The notes under the pieces are model-generated. The model worked only from the letters and a program-made list of their open reading frames with translations. It did not search any database and was not told the origin of the DNA. The position numbers and the translations under genes were made by a program. Below, piece after piece: positions 39,176 to 50,773 of a stretch of 64,000 bases of DNA (position 1 is its first letter; each line of letters opens with the position of its first letter). This stretch comes from Ichthyophonus hoferi (Eukaryota > Opisthokonta > Ichthyosporea > Ichthyophonida > Ichthyophonidae), in NCBI GenBank assembly GCA_002751075.1, contig NAOQ01000217.1, positions 39,775 to 103,774 on the forward strand. The letters run 5' to 3'.

Positions 39176-42100
39176 ATGGTTATAGGTTCTGCGGAAATGG
39201 CAGAACATTTTGTCAAAAAGGTATTTTTATCTGAGGTTGACAAGGGAGGAGAAGTGGATGATGAAAATGCTCGGAACGTTGTTATTGAAACTGTAACTAG
39301 GGTTAGTGCGGAGGAGATAAAATATGAGGACGCAAAGACTGCAGTAGCTCCTATTATTGAGGAAATATATAATACTGATGCCAAAGAAGAGGTAGGCCCT
39401 GATGGGCAGGAAAAGGTTTTGGGTACGGATGCAGGGATATTAATAAGCTCTGTTGTTGTTGATAATAATGTGATAGACCTGGCGATAGAAGAGAAAGCAA
39501 TGCCTGTAGTGGAAGAAATAAAAGAATCCGAGGCGGTGGAGAACACAGTAGATTCTACCGTTGGAATCAGAGTAAGTTTCGATTGGGAAGACGTTTTATA
39601 AGCGCGGTAAGAAGATAGATGGAACAAACTAACTAATACTGGGCTCGTGGTTCTGTGTTGTGAGATGTTTGATTGTTATGTTGTTTTGTTGTTGTTGCGG
39701 AAGAAGTGTTTGGCTGCAGGCAATGGGCTATGTATTGGTGGCACTTTATCTTACCAATGTGTCTATATGTATATCTTCACTATCACGATTATTATCATAA
39801 TACATGCGTAGGCAAACACAACCATATTGGGACGGAAAGAGACATTTATATGAATGAAATAATTGACGCTAAAATGGACATGAGCTTAGTAAATGGCGTA
39901 TATATATAATAATAAGAAACATATATGAACATAATATTAAATAAATATGAGCTAGATATATATAGTCATATTGATTAGGTGCTCTGTAAATAGAGATAAT
40001 TGATTCCTTGCCTTGCCATAGGTTACCACCACACCACTATGTTCATCTATCCCTGTGTTCACCTCGTCACCCAGGGACGAATCATATTTACCCGATCGTC
40101 CATCTTCCGCGCTTTTCTCGCAGTCTGATTGGATGCCACCAGGATCCCCATACGAGACTGATCTATCAAACAATGATCATATTCCACCTCATTTAAATAA
40201 TCTCTCTTCATCATTGCCAGAAATACAAATAACTTTGGTATCACCTAGTACTCCACCCTCTCCCTCACCCTCCCCCGTTACCACTCCGCCTACTGTAGAC
40301 ACAAAGGAGAGCACATCCTTCCCCGAAGCTATGCATTTATCTTCAGCCGCCCCAAGTAATGCCTCTTTATCTTCTATGGTTTCAGTGTCCGAGATTAAGA
40401 AAAAGGAACATGTTACTGACATGTGTGTGGAGGCCGAGATTGACGCTGAAACTGATATTGAAATAGAGATAGTCAAGGACCCAGAAACGGAACCAATAAT
40501 GGAAATTGAACCGGAATCGGAACCAGGAATGGAAATAGAGCCGGAATCGGAATTAGAACAGGGAATGGAAATAGGTTCAGAATCGGAACCTGTAATGGAT
40601 ACCGAACCAGAATCGGACCCAGTCATGAATATGGAGTTAGAGCTAGAGACCGATCGTGAAATGGATCTAGAGCCAGAAATAGAACAGGGCATGGAAATAA
40701 GTGTAGAAGTAGGAAAGCGTGTGATGTCAGAAACAAAAATGGATTTAGAATTAGAAACAGAAGCTGGGATGAAAATGGGAACAGAATCAGAAGAATCACT
40801 TGAATCTATTAAACGCCCTCCGGTATCTTCATTTTCCTTCAATCCGACTTCTACTCCTATACGTACCTGTTCTTTAGGTTTCACACCTCCTCCGGTTTCC
40901 GCTGAACCTCCACTTTCTTTTTCTACTGGACTTCAATTTCCTACATCTATCAGTACTACATCTGTTGATACTCCTATACTAAAAACAAAGGTGAGTCAGA
41001 ACTCTATTTCTACTACCACACCCGCTACACCCCCACCCTCCATACGTGCATGTTTTAAGCCTATGCCCCCTGTAAGCAATCAGCCCAATCCCCCCCCTTT
41101 GCCCTCCACTGATATTCTTGTGTCTACCCCTGTGTCACGTACGGCCCCGACTGCCAGCAATAAAACAGATCATAAAACTATAAGGTATGTCGTCTGTCTG
41201 TATGAATTTGTTATGGTTGGAAAAATATCCACCTGAAGAGAAATTAATAGAGGGTAAAAGAGAATGGATCTATGTCTGTATTTGGAACACGGTGTGGATA
41301 GTACGGAGAAGAAAGAAGAAAGAATGTGTATCAGTATCACATGAGTGTGCACTTGTGCATGCTTATATAGTTGAATATATACATAGACACGCATACTTAG
41401 GCTTAGTGGTAATGGATAGGAAGTAAAATAATACCTAAATGTGGAATATTGACATATACGGTAATTTAAATCTATCATTTTTATAAATTTATTTCAGCAA
41501 TGCCGAGATAGAAGAATTCCTACGACCTAGCCTGCCTATTGCTAGTACCCCTATATCTATTGAGTCTCTATTGGCCAAGTCGAAAGAGTGTGGGACCAAT
41601 AATACTCCATCATCCTTATCTAATCCTTATTCTGATTTGCCAACAGAGGTATACCCTTCACCTTTGCTGACTGATATCACCTCTTATCTTACATTTGACT
41701 ATGTTGCTTTTCGCACTACCTTAAATCTTATTATGTTAGATAGAACACCCTCTATTAGTCAGACCATCAAAGTATATCTAGAAATATTATTGTTTTGTTC
41801 TTTGTCCGTGTGACATCGTTGTACACATAGGTAACCACTAACGTGCGTGGTCATGTTAATTTGTTGTAGGAAATACCTCCAATGCTGGGGATAAAAAGGA
41901 ATGCCACGACGAAACAGGGTGATAAGTATAGAGATTGGAGAAGGCAACTAGTGAGGTAAAAATACAAAAATACATAACTGTTTATATCTGTGAGATCAAT
42001 TACTAATAGCACAACGGGTATTTCCCACCAGTGTTCCACCTCGTCAGGTAATACTGATCAAACCAATTACCACAACAAAATGTCAGCATCATCACCCTCT

Positions 42101-43633
42101 GTTATATTACCGCCTGTTACCCCATCTACCTTAAACCAACCAGCCCCTGCTATTTTATCGCCGGTTGCTACTGAAAAACAGCCGTGTCTTCAGCGATTGG
42201 TTCCAGTTGTGTGTGAGGATCCATCTATTGCCCAGTTGGGAAAATTGCCAGATACAGTTGTCAAAGAGGTTGGGGCAGAAATAAATGAGACGGAGATACC
42301 ATCACCGCTTGGCCAAGAATTTTATCATAGCGATCCGATCTGCTTTAATGATTTGTTGTTTGCTCTTCCTCCATTCAAAGGTCCAGAAGCCAATATACCA
42401 TCACACACAGGGGTCGTAGAAGATAATTCTGTTCAAGAACCAACAGACTTGATATTACATCTACGCTCCGTGCTGCAACAACTGCAACAACAACCAGAAA
42501 ATAAGCCAAACACGCCTAATGTTCAATTCACACACCAACAACAACAGTTGCTGACACACCTTCAACAGATGAGCAATCACCCTTATCCTCAGAATGATGT
42601 AGTAGTGCCTAATGGTAGTTGGGCTAGTGGACCACATACGGAGAAACCAGCCGGCCTGGTTGTTAGCCCCGTGCCAGAAAATAAGCCAAACACGCCTAAT
42701 ATTCCATTCACACCCCAACAACAACAATTGCTGACACGCCTTCAACAGATGAGCAATCACCCTCATCCTCAGAATGATGTAGTAGTACCTAATGGTAGTT
42801 GGGCTAGTGGGCCACATACGGAGAAACCAGCTGGCCTGGTTGTTAGCCCCGTGCAAGGAGACAGCACTGACATGCAAGACTTGATAAGTCGCCTGCAGCT
42901 ACTGAAGATTGCGACCAGTGGTATGCAGACAACGAAAGTTCAGACTGGGAGGCCAGGCATGGATTCTTCTCATCCCTCTGTAGTTCCCGAGGTATATTCA
43001 TCGCTCAAGAATATTGTTTATTGAAAGGTCTTCTGTTGGTGTGGATAATATTAGTGGTCATGTATTTTTGACAGTTCTGCAGCAGTGCATGTTTGTTTCC
43101 ATATCAAACATTTTGCCTGTCTGAGGTTATGTTGGCAGTCAAGTCTGCTATATACATCAGTAATCTGATTGTGTTGATTACCACAGTATAGTTAGAGATA
43201 ACTGTATCAAGCATGACCTTCCCCGTCACATTTTATCCACATTATTGAGTGAAAATCTAACTAATATCTGATATTACACCTTCAGCCTATCATACCTAAG
43301 CGGCCCACATCGGCCAAGCCCGGCATGATGCCAAAGGCTCCAAAGCTGCCCCCCAAGCCACATTATCTTCAAGGACCCCAGGCCTCTCTGCCCACCACTG
43401 GCCCAGTCGCGACGGGGCCTCTTCATGGGAATGATGAGCCCTTATATGTACATCCACGCCTGGAAAGAGGGTTGGTGACTGCGGAAAATTTAACACCCCG
43501 TAACCTATTGTACCGCCCACAGCCGATGCCACCTCACCCTACTGGGTCACAGCAGGTTCCCCAGCCATCCAATCACCAGGCAATGGGAATACGCCAGGTC
43601 CTCCAACCAAAAGGTATCCAGAAAATGCATTAA
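39176..43633 (+). CDS. Unrecognised acidic, proline/glutamine-rich protein, 6 exons
   Basis: Exons: 39176-39571, 40022-41184, 41498-41771, 41870-41955, 42010-42991, 43286-43633 (TAA). All junctions are in phase and give 1082 aa. Function is unknown. Residues 1-132 are acidic. About 270-392 form degenerate repeats around MEIEPESEP. There are Ser/Pro/Thr-rich stretches, then a short ordered-looking part (SNAEIEEFLRPSLP, SIESLLAKSKE, and MLGIKRNATTKQGDKYRDW encoded by exon 4). Two near-identical 60-residue units at 802-861 and 862-921 contain QQQLLTHLQQMSNH and VVVPNGSWASGPHTEKPAG; the tail is rich in Pro and Gln. This composition suggests a mostly disordered protein, perhaps an RNA-binding-complex scaffold, but that is a guess. 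ATG 39176 directly follows an in-frame TAG that could also be read as an acceptor. The frame stays open for 34 codons after the TAA. Confidence 0.8.
42494..42853 (+). repeat. In-frame 180-bp tandem duplication inside coding exon
   Basis: 42494-42673 and 42674-42853 are two adjacent copies with few differences. Each encodes 60 residues beginning PENKPNTPN. The length is a multiple of three, so the frame is kept. The near identity points to a recent event. Confidence 0.95.
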
Positions 43634-44680
43634 CAAGTTCACCAATATCCATCCATGCCAAAGAATATCTCTCCACAACCGTTTGCATCATTTCCAGACT
43701 ACCAAGAATACTCACAGCAAGTGAGCATGGTAGGGTAGCACCAAGGACATAGATCACCTATGGCACATGAGGGTGGGAGTCAGTGTCACTTTACTCTCAA
43801 TTCCTTACCCACTATAGCATGCCAACTGGAATTCACCTACCAATGTATGGTCATAACAATAATACTATTACAATGATTTCCTCCCAATAGATTTGGTTTG
43901 GCCTGCTATCGGTGTGAGAAAACAATTTATATCAATGATTGGTTTCGTCCGGAGGGATACGTATTTTAATGGAGTTATGTGAGCCGATAGATATTCATAT
44001 ATTAGGTTCTCCCATGGACCCGCTTTGTTTCATATGCAATGGTATCTAGTAACGTTAAATATGCATCGATTTCATACTTAGTGTGGGACACAGCATATAT
44101 ATAGTCTGCTCATTCGGGACGTGTCATTTCTGTTTCACTAACAAGTTAATATTGATTAGGGCATGTTGGTGATATAACCTAGATGATAGCTTTAGTTCTA
44201 AGTGCATCATATTAGTGTATATTTGATAAACCCACGACTACTTAAACATTATCGAGTGTCCCCACAAATACTTGCAATTAACACCAGTGACAAAGAATTC
44301 TTAAATTAAACGAAACGGAAAACATGTTTGTTTTGGAAGCACATCGTTATGTGAACCCAATATACTATTGGATGATGTAAGGCGGTGCCTTTATATTGCT
44401 TTGTATTGGATATGCATAAATTTATTAAACCTATATATAATTGGTGTCGGTCTGGCGAATGTATTTCCTTTAAATTTTAACAGGATCTGTACATTGACCA
44501 ATTGCTATGCGATTTTGCTAATATTTCTGTTAAAATTAACACCGCCAATCATGCGGACTTTGCCTATGCGTGTATAAGCTTCCACCGCGTTTTTTTGTTA
44601 GTTAACAGTATTGGGATTCACCATATATATTATTATTGGGTTCTGCGCTTTGTCAACTGTGAATATTTTATTGTTTCATT
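43634..44680. other. Intergenic region between tandem plus-strand genes
   Basis: The first 105 bases keep the upstream reading frame open to a TAG at 43736-43738. Beyond that I see no exon. It holds AT-rich upstream sequence of the LOG-family gene. Confidence 0.5.
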
Positions 44681-47600
44681 ATGGGTCCCCAAGTTGACAA
44701 AGTAGAACCGAATGACCAGGCCTGTGACGCTTTGGTCACAAATGCTAATTTGGCAGAGGCCCCCTTTACTGTGACTGTGTATGCTGCATCCAGTTTCCAT
44801 GTTCCTCAGGAATACAAGGACGCTGCAAAACACCTGGGAGAGGTATGTTGTTGTCTTGGGGTCTTATAGTAGCGACATTGTTTTTTCTGTTTGCCTCATG
44901 GTTTATTTTATACCCTACCCAAGAAGTTCCATTCAGTTCTCATTCTCATCTAGATATGTTTGCGCACATATTTTTACATAAATGCATCACAATACACAAA
45001 TATACTCATGATAACGGATTTTATAGACGTCCAAACAAAACACATTACCATTAAGAAACTTGCGAATTGCTTTCTCCAGATATATATTATATATTAATGC
45101 ACACAACTCTTTACACACCAATGTGTAGAACTACTTACAATATATATTATCACAATGTATAAGCATGTACAATCACTTGCTCACTTCAACACATGCACAT
45201 TCTCATTATGCCTTAAGTGGGATCTGTACGCTTTGATGCTATACAGTTTTATATAGATTAGTAAGACAGAGTGTTTGTGTGTTTGTACACCCCGTATTTA
45301 AAAGTGCCTAAAAATATATATGCATAGTTGCAAACTTGTGTAAATCATTCCCAAGTGCAAACGTTTTTCATTTGAATTGCACATTTCATATATCAAAATT
45401 ACAAGCATTCTATTAGTAACACAGAGAGTGAAAGAAATAGAATGTACTGGCATTATCACATAGTGTATGTATACCATGTAGTTTTAGGCAACTATGGTCG
45501 AGAATGATAGCGATAAATATAATTAAAAAGAAAATATGAGAGTGGAGGTGAAATATAGCAATAAGAACCAATGATAGCACAGATTGAGCATTAAATTCAT
45601 TGGTCCAACCAATAGAAAATATATTAATGATTAGTTACAATCAGGATCACCGAACACACAAGTAAGCATATATATGTATTTTTAAAAAACAATTGGCATT
45701 TTTGTCTGTCTACCCCCTTTCAGTGCTTGGCCTGGCTGACCCAGTCACAACATAGATCACAGGCTAGAGCTTTATGAGCTTACATACTTAAGTTTGTATT
45801 TGCGTTTGGATGAATACTCTATACGAATGAGCTTGACCTGGTGTTTATACGTGTTGGCTAAACGGGGTAATTAACAAGGATGTTAAACGTGCCTAGGTGA
45901 TTGCAAAGATTGGATGGAGACAGCTCAATGGTGGTGGAAGAGGTGGTCTCATGGGTGCATGCACAGAGGGTGGTAGGGAAGCCGACGGTGTTGTAGATGC
46001 TGTAATTTTGGATATTTTCACCAGTCGTAATCAGCATCCTGACTTGGGAAACGTTGTGGTATGTGTATCTTGAGACATGGAGGACTGGTTTTGTAATGGT
46101 TTGTTTGGATCAGATGTATGTATATGTTTTACTTAGTAATGAGTGTTGTGGTGTTTGGATATATCTATCTGTGCCTATATTAAATGAAAATGATGTAAAA
46201 TAGACAAGCTCTTATGGCTTGTTCTTATTGTTAAATGTACATATCATAAGATAAATATATATATATTTTTGTGTGTGTAAGAATACACCAGAGATCTCTA
46301 TAATGTCACATTGAAATGGGCAAGTGAAAATTGAACTCAATATATGAATACATGAACTAGTTTAGAAAACAATAAAGTAATATAATTGATGTATTCACTT
46401 ATTGGTTTTACAATGATGGCTGTATGAACGTGTGTTTTTGTTTTTATTTTTATTAAAAAAATTAGAATTATTTTTATCTATTGGAAAGAGGTAGATATAG
46501 GGATGCTTGTATGTAAGCAGTAATAACACTTCACAACCTCTGGTAGCGCAGGTGACCAATAACATGACTGACCGTAAGAAGGGCCTATATGACGGAGGGG
46601 ATGCCTTCATTGCCCTACCTGGTGGTTTGGGTACTTTGGTAAGATCTGGTTAACCTTGTTAGGATATTGTAGTGTACAAGTGGAAGTAGAGAGACAGAGA
46701 ATAGGGAGATGTGTGAGTTTATATATATGTGTGTGCATATATGTTGAAACAATAAGAGGGAGTGCAAGATAGAGTTGGTCCAAGTGGATGAATGTTTGTT
46801 AATGTTCTAGTTAATCCTTGTTGTTATTATTTTGTAGATATGCACTCACAGAAAATGTTTACCCTATAAACTCTCTCATCCTCTTCAACATCAATGTTTT
46901 GGTCCCCATGTCCAGATCCCTCCAGTGATTACTTTTTTGTTCCTTCTCTTCTAAAATTCTAAAATATAATTTCCCGCAACTAATGGAAGCACGGATATTT
47001 ATAGAACCTTCGTGCTTATGCTCCCTATAACCACATATATGATCTTTCTAATACTGGAGGGATTGGCATTTGTGGTAGCAAATTTATGCTAAATATTATA
47101 GGTTGGAAAGAGTGTGTATTTGTTAATCATATGGTCTGTTCCCACATGAGCATGGTGTGCTGGTGTATTAAGGATGCTCTCTCGTTAGCTATCATAATAT
47201 AAAGTTACCAAAGATTTTCAATAGCAATAGTGTATGCGTGAGTAATGGATTAAGGTCAGTGCTCAAGAAAGAGAAAGATACTCCAGGTGTTGACACTAAT
47301 GGGGGGCTAGGAAGAGATCTTGGAGATTATGAGCTGGCGTCAGCTGCAGTTCCACACCAAGCCCATCGTATTGCTTAACACTGGTGGCTTCTATACAAAA
47401 TTTTATGATTTCCTGATGGATGCTATGCAACAGGTATGATACACTTCTCTGGATCCTATTATACTGTGTAAAATCAAGTCATTGTATATATCTCTCACCC
47501 TTAATATATCTTTTTTCTTTTTTAAAATATATATATATATATATTGAAAGTCTTTCGGTATTAGAGCTTTATTCTTATTTTTCCGTGACCTACCACCTCT

Positions 47601-48847
47601 TTGAATAAAAAAATGAAGTAAATAAAATAATATAAAAAGGAAAGGATGGAGATAGAGACTATATTTAAGTACTTTGTGCATTAGTATTAAATAAGAAATA
47701 TGCGCTTTCTTATTTGAACATGTCAATCTACTCGACTTAAAGGCTTATAATTCACGGCAGGTGGCCATATATGTATATATAGCATGTTATTGAGATTATA
47801 ATCTTAGGGATAGCGATGAAAACAGAATATATTTGTGCACGTGGAGGGCTTGAAATGGGTTGAAAAATATATGGCTGACCGTTGTCTATGTCTTGTTTCT
47901 CTTCGTTGTTTGCTCCAGATGTTTATTTCAGAGGGCTTCAAGGACGCATGCGCCCTTTGCGATACTCCAGAGGTAACGTTGATGGGGTTATTCCCATGTG
48001 TGTGCGTGGGAGGGATATATATGGGCATCTAAGTGTGTTGATTTTTATATTTGAAATGAACTCCATAGCCTTGACATGACCAAATTGCTTGTTGTTAGGC
48101 CACACCTTGAAGTCTATTGTGAGATAGGGCAGACGAAACTTATGTTGCACAGGCACTCGCATGTATCCACTGATATATCTATAACTATATGGGTGTGTTA
48201 GTGTGGGCAAGTACTAGTGAAACATAAGTAAGCTTTGCCAAGCCTAATTCAACAGCATGTGACTTTATTCTGGCAGGAGGCAATTGACTACATTGCACAC
48301 TACTCACCTTTTGTCATCGATAAGTCCACCATTTATGCCTCTACTGCGCCTAAGACATATGTATGTTTTTCCTCTTCCCTCTGTATTCCCACCAAGAAAA
48401 CAAGAGGGTTTTTTTGGTGTGGTTTTGTTTGAATGCATATATGGTGAACCCCTGTATTAGGAACTCTATTCTTTTATTTTGACGTGGTTAAATGGAAATT
48501 TCATGAAGTAATGGAATAAGCATTATTGCCTTGGCTTGAGGGTACATACATATTCCCATATCCCCTCCATTTCTGTGTAGGGTTGGGCATTACATTCCAT
48601 CCCCCCCTGTATCACATATGTACTTATATGTGAACCAATTCCTACAATATCTATTGTTATATATGCTTTCTTATGTTGCATGAGCATCAACAAGTTCTCT
48701 TCACATTTTATACCATGCACGCAAATTCAATCGAATCACATTATACTGAACCTTATCCCCTCTCTCTATATATATATATAGAAGGACGACACTTCGGACT
48801 GGGCCGCTGCTGCTACAGCCATGCAGCAAGCTACCAAGCAAGTGTAG
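44681..48847 (+). CDS. LOG-family nucleotide phosphoribohydrolase (lysine-decarboxylase-like)
   Basis: LOG enzymes release the base from nucleoside 5'-monophosphates; in plants and some microbes they activate cytokinins. Exons: 44681-44842, 45897-46058, 46552-46638, 47311-47433, 47919-47972, 48277-48360, 48782-48847 (TAG). Every exon is a multiple of three and all introns are phase 0; the total is 245 aa. Seen in order: FTVTVYAASSFHVP (nucleotide-binding strand and loop), LNGGGRGGLMGACTEGG, then MTDRKKGLYDGGDAFIALPGG and GLGTLEEIL, which give the family's R-K and PGGxGTxxE catalytic motifs intact. VLLNTGGFYTKFYDFL is the usual segment before the C-terminal helix. Whether the substrate is a cytokinin nucleotide or AMP-like cannot be told from sequence. 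The name lysine decarboxylase used in databases is historical. A poly(A) signal follows the stop almost at once. Confidence 0.94.
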
Positions 48848-48850
48848 TTC

Positions 48851-48856
48851 AATAAA
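48851..48856 (+). promoter_or_regulatory. Probable poly(A) signal of LOG-family gene
   Basis: AATAAA lies 4 bp after the stop codon and is followed by a GT-rich stretch (AGTGTTGGCAATGGTTGT). This implies a very short 3' UTR. Confidence 0.5.
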
Positions 48857-50395
48857 AGTGTTGGCAATGGTTGTCACACCTTGTTGATATGTCGGGTCTG
48901 AGTGAGGCCTATTACGATTGTTTAATATCTTAGCCTCCTAGGGCCTAGTTTGTGATAAAATAATTGATATTTTTTATTGAAATTGTGTCAATAACTAATG
49001 GATGGTCTGGGTTTCTCAAAAAATGACCGGTCTGTTAAGGTTGATGGAAGCAAATGTATTCTCATGCAAGGTCTTGGTAGTTTGCACATTTTTATGGGGT
49101 TGTCTACGGCGCATGCGGATATCCAAATTTATATTTTTATTGCAATAACTGTAGAGCCCTTTTCCTCTTGCTCGATAGGCGTGTAGTTGGTTATATCTAT
49201 GGCCTAATAAAAACCAATGTGAAAGAGTTGGGTACGTGTTGTATAATCTGATAGCTTCTTCTAATTTCACTATTTGCTTCATGCAAAATAAAAAAGTAGA
49301 CTGAGGGGAATTAATGACATAAACATACAGGAGTGAAAAACAATACATAACTACCAATATGCTGTTTGTGATCGCTCTATTAGCTATAAGCCTTCACTCA
49401 ATTATGTATTCATATATGTATACATAAATAGAATGAATGATGCATTATTTATTGAAAATGCGTTATGTACCTATTTAGATCAAGTTTTAAATATAGAAGC
49501 ATGTATGTATGATAACACCTCTACTTACATAGTATAAATGATTTTTTTGGAATGCAATCATGTATGCGTCAGTCTGGGGCGCAAGTGTAACAATATTCAT
49601 GTGTATGCCTAAACGTGTGCGAAGGCATGTATGCATTTAAGTCAAGGGTTATAGGATAGTAATATATGCTCTCATGCTTAGGCAAAATAAATCTGATCAA
49701 GATTATAAACAATATCATTTTGGACCTTGGATTGTAGTTTGATATTCATATATTAATCATGTAATATGAAGACTATTCGGTTGGACTTATCATTGGTCAG
49801 AGTATATAATGCTATCGACAGGGGAGTAAGTAAAAGTTTTCTACATTTTAGCTGGTGATGCCTGGCCTGTATACATTTAAATACATATTTGAGCACTAGC
49901 ATAGTTCAAATTTGGCGGTATATCCTAGAAGTATAAAGCTTTATCATACTATTTCAGAAAAGAAGATTGGAGATATTGAAAGGCCAAAAAATACTACCGT
50001 GCATAAAGCAATTGGAAAAGAAAAGAAAAGCAGGCACGCCCACGTATATGTACAAAGCAATGTATTAACGGGAGGGCAGTGCAGGTTAAAAAATGAGCTT
50101 GTATTTGTATTTCAACGTTATCATTCCCCAATAAAAATATGAAGATCAATATACATTTATTTTAACTATATACAAGCCAGCTGCTGGCCACCGTCAGAAA
50201 ATAGAAGAAAGAACTACGATTATGAGATTGATAAGGGGCCTGAATTCGAATGTTCTTGCTGGATGTTGCTTGTCGGTCGCCCTATCCCGTAACTGATTAA
50301 TAGGTCGAGCAAACACATCCTGGTATATATGTAGCTAATTTATTATGCAAGTATTTTTCAAAGTGGAGGGCTCTCGCGCTCAATGATGAGGTTAT
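48857..50395. other. Intergenic region with one doubtful small frame
   Basis: There is no recognisable gene. The frame 49912-50142 (+) encodes about 76 residues with a charged, fairly protein-like composition (for example VHKAIGKEKKSRHAHV), but it lacks a good ATG and has no identified partner exon. I leave it as a doubtful frame. Confidence 0.4.
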
Positions 50396-50773
50396 TTATG
50401 AAAAATCTCTTGCAGGCTTCAAACTTTTCTTTCTTTTGTTATAGACAACAATAGCGGCTCCCACCACTAGTGCAGAGCTCATGACTATACCTACCCCTGT
50501 GGCCAAGATATCTACCTGTGCCCATTTTTCCACCTCCAAATTATGAGGAAACGCCCGCCGAGATCTACTACTTCCATATAATTTAAGAGAAGTAGCCGTA
50601 TTTCCACGAAATTCGTCTATGTGAAAAGGTACAGCAGGATCATAAAGGTCGCTAGGTTCTGCTACTGTCATAGGTTCTTCGTTTACAGTCTCCCTACGAT
50701 TTAATGTGCTAAAGCCTTTGCTGGCTCCAAGAAAAACTGCACAGGCACAAACAACTAATGCTCTTCTGGCCAT
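50396..50773 (-). CDS. Small putative type I membrane protein, unrecognised
   Basis: 125 aa in one exon starting at ATG 50773 and ending TGA. Residues 1-20 (ARRALVVCACAVFLGASKG) look like a signal peptide with likely cleavage after ASKG. A polar region of about 70 residues follows (NEEPMTVAEPSDLYDP, SSRSRRAFPHN with a dibasic stretch). About 92-111 (ATGVGIVMSSALVVGAAIVV) is one membrane segment, and the cytosolic tail YNKRKKSLKPARDFS is basic. The positive-inside rule fits type I topology. I recognise no family. It could instead be a thylakoid or mitochondrial protein, since a plastid or mitochondrial presequence can look similar. There are no introns, and no partner genes nearby suggest a role. 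Confidence 0.6.
   Translation of the reverse strand: MARRALVVCACAVFLGASKGFSTLNRRETVNEEPMTVAEPSDLYDPAVPFHIDEFRGNTATSLKLYGSSRSRRAFPHNLEVEKWAQVDILATGVGIVMSSALVVGAAIVVYNKRKKSLKPARDFS

Noticed and set aside
40059-40884. Ser/Ile-rich minus-strand frames opposite the acidic repeat
   Set aside because: They are complements of the Glu-rich repeat codons on the plus strand.
43614-43637. A 24-bp intron (GTATCC...AACAAG) that would remove the in-frame TAA
   Set aside because: Far shorter than every other intron in the window (smallest about 50 bp), with no pyrimidine tract. A later acceptor or genuine termination is likelier.
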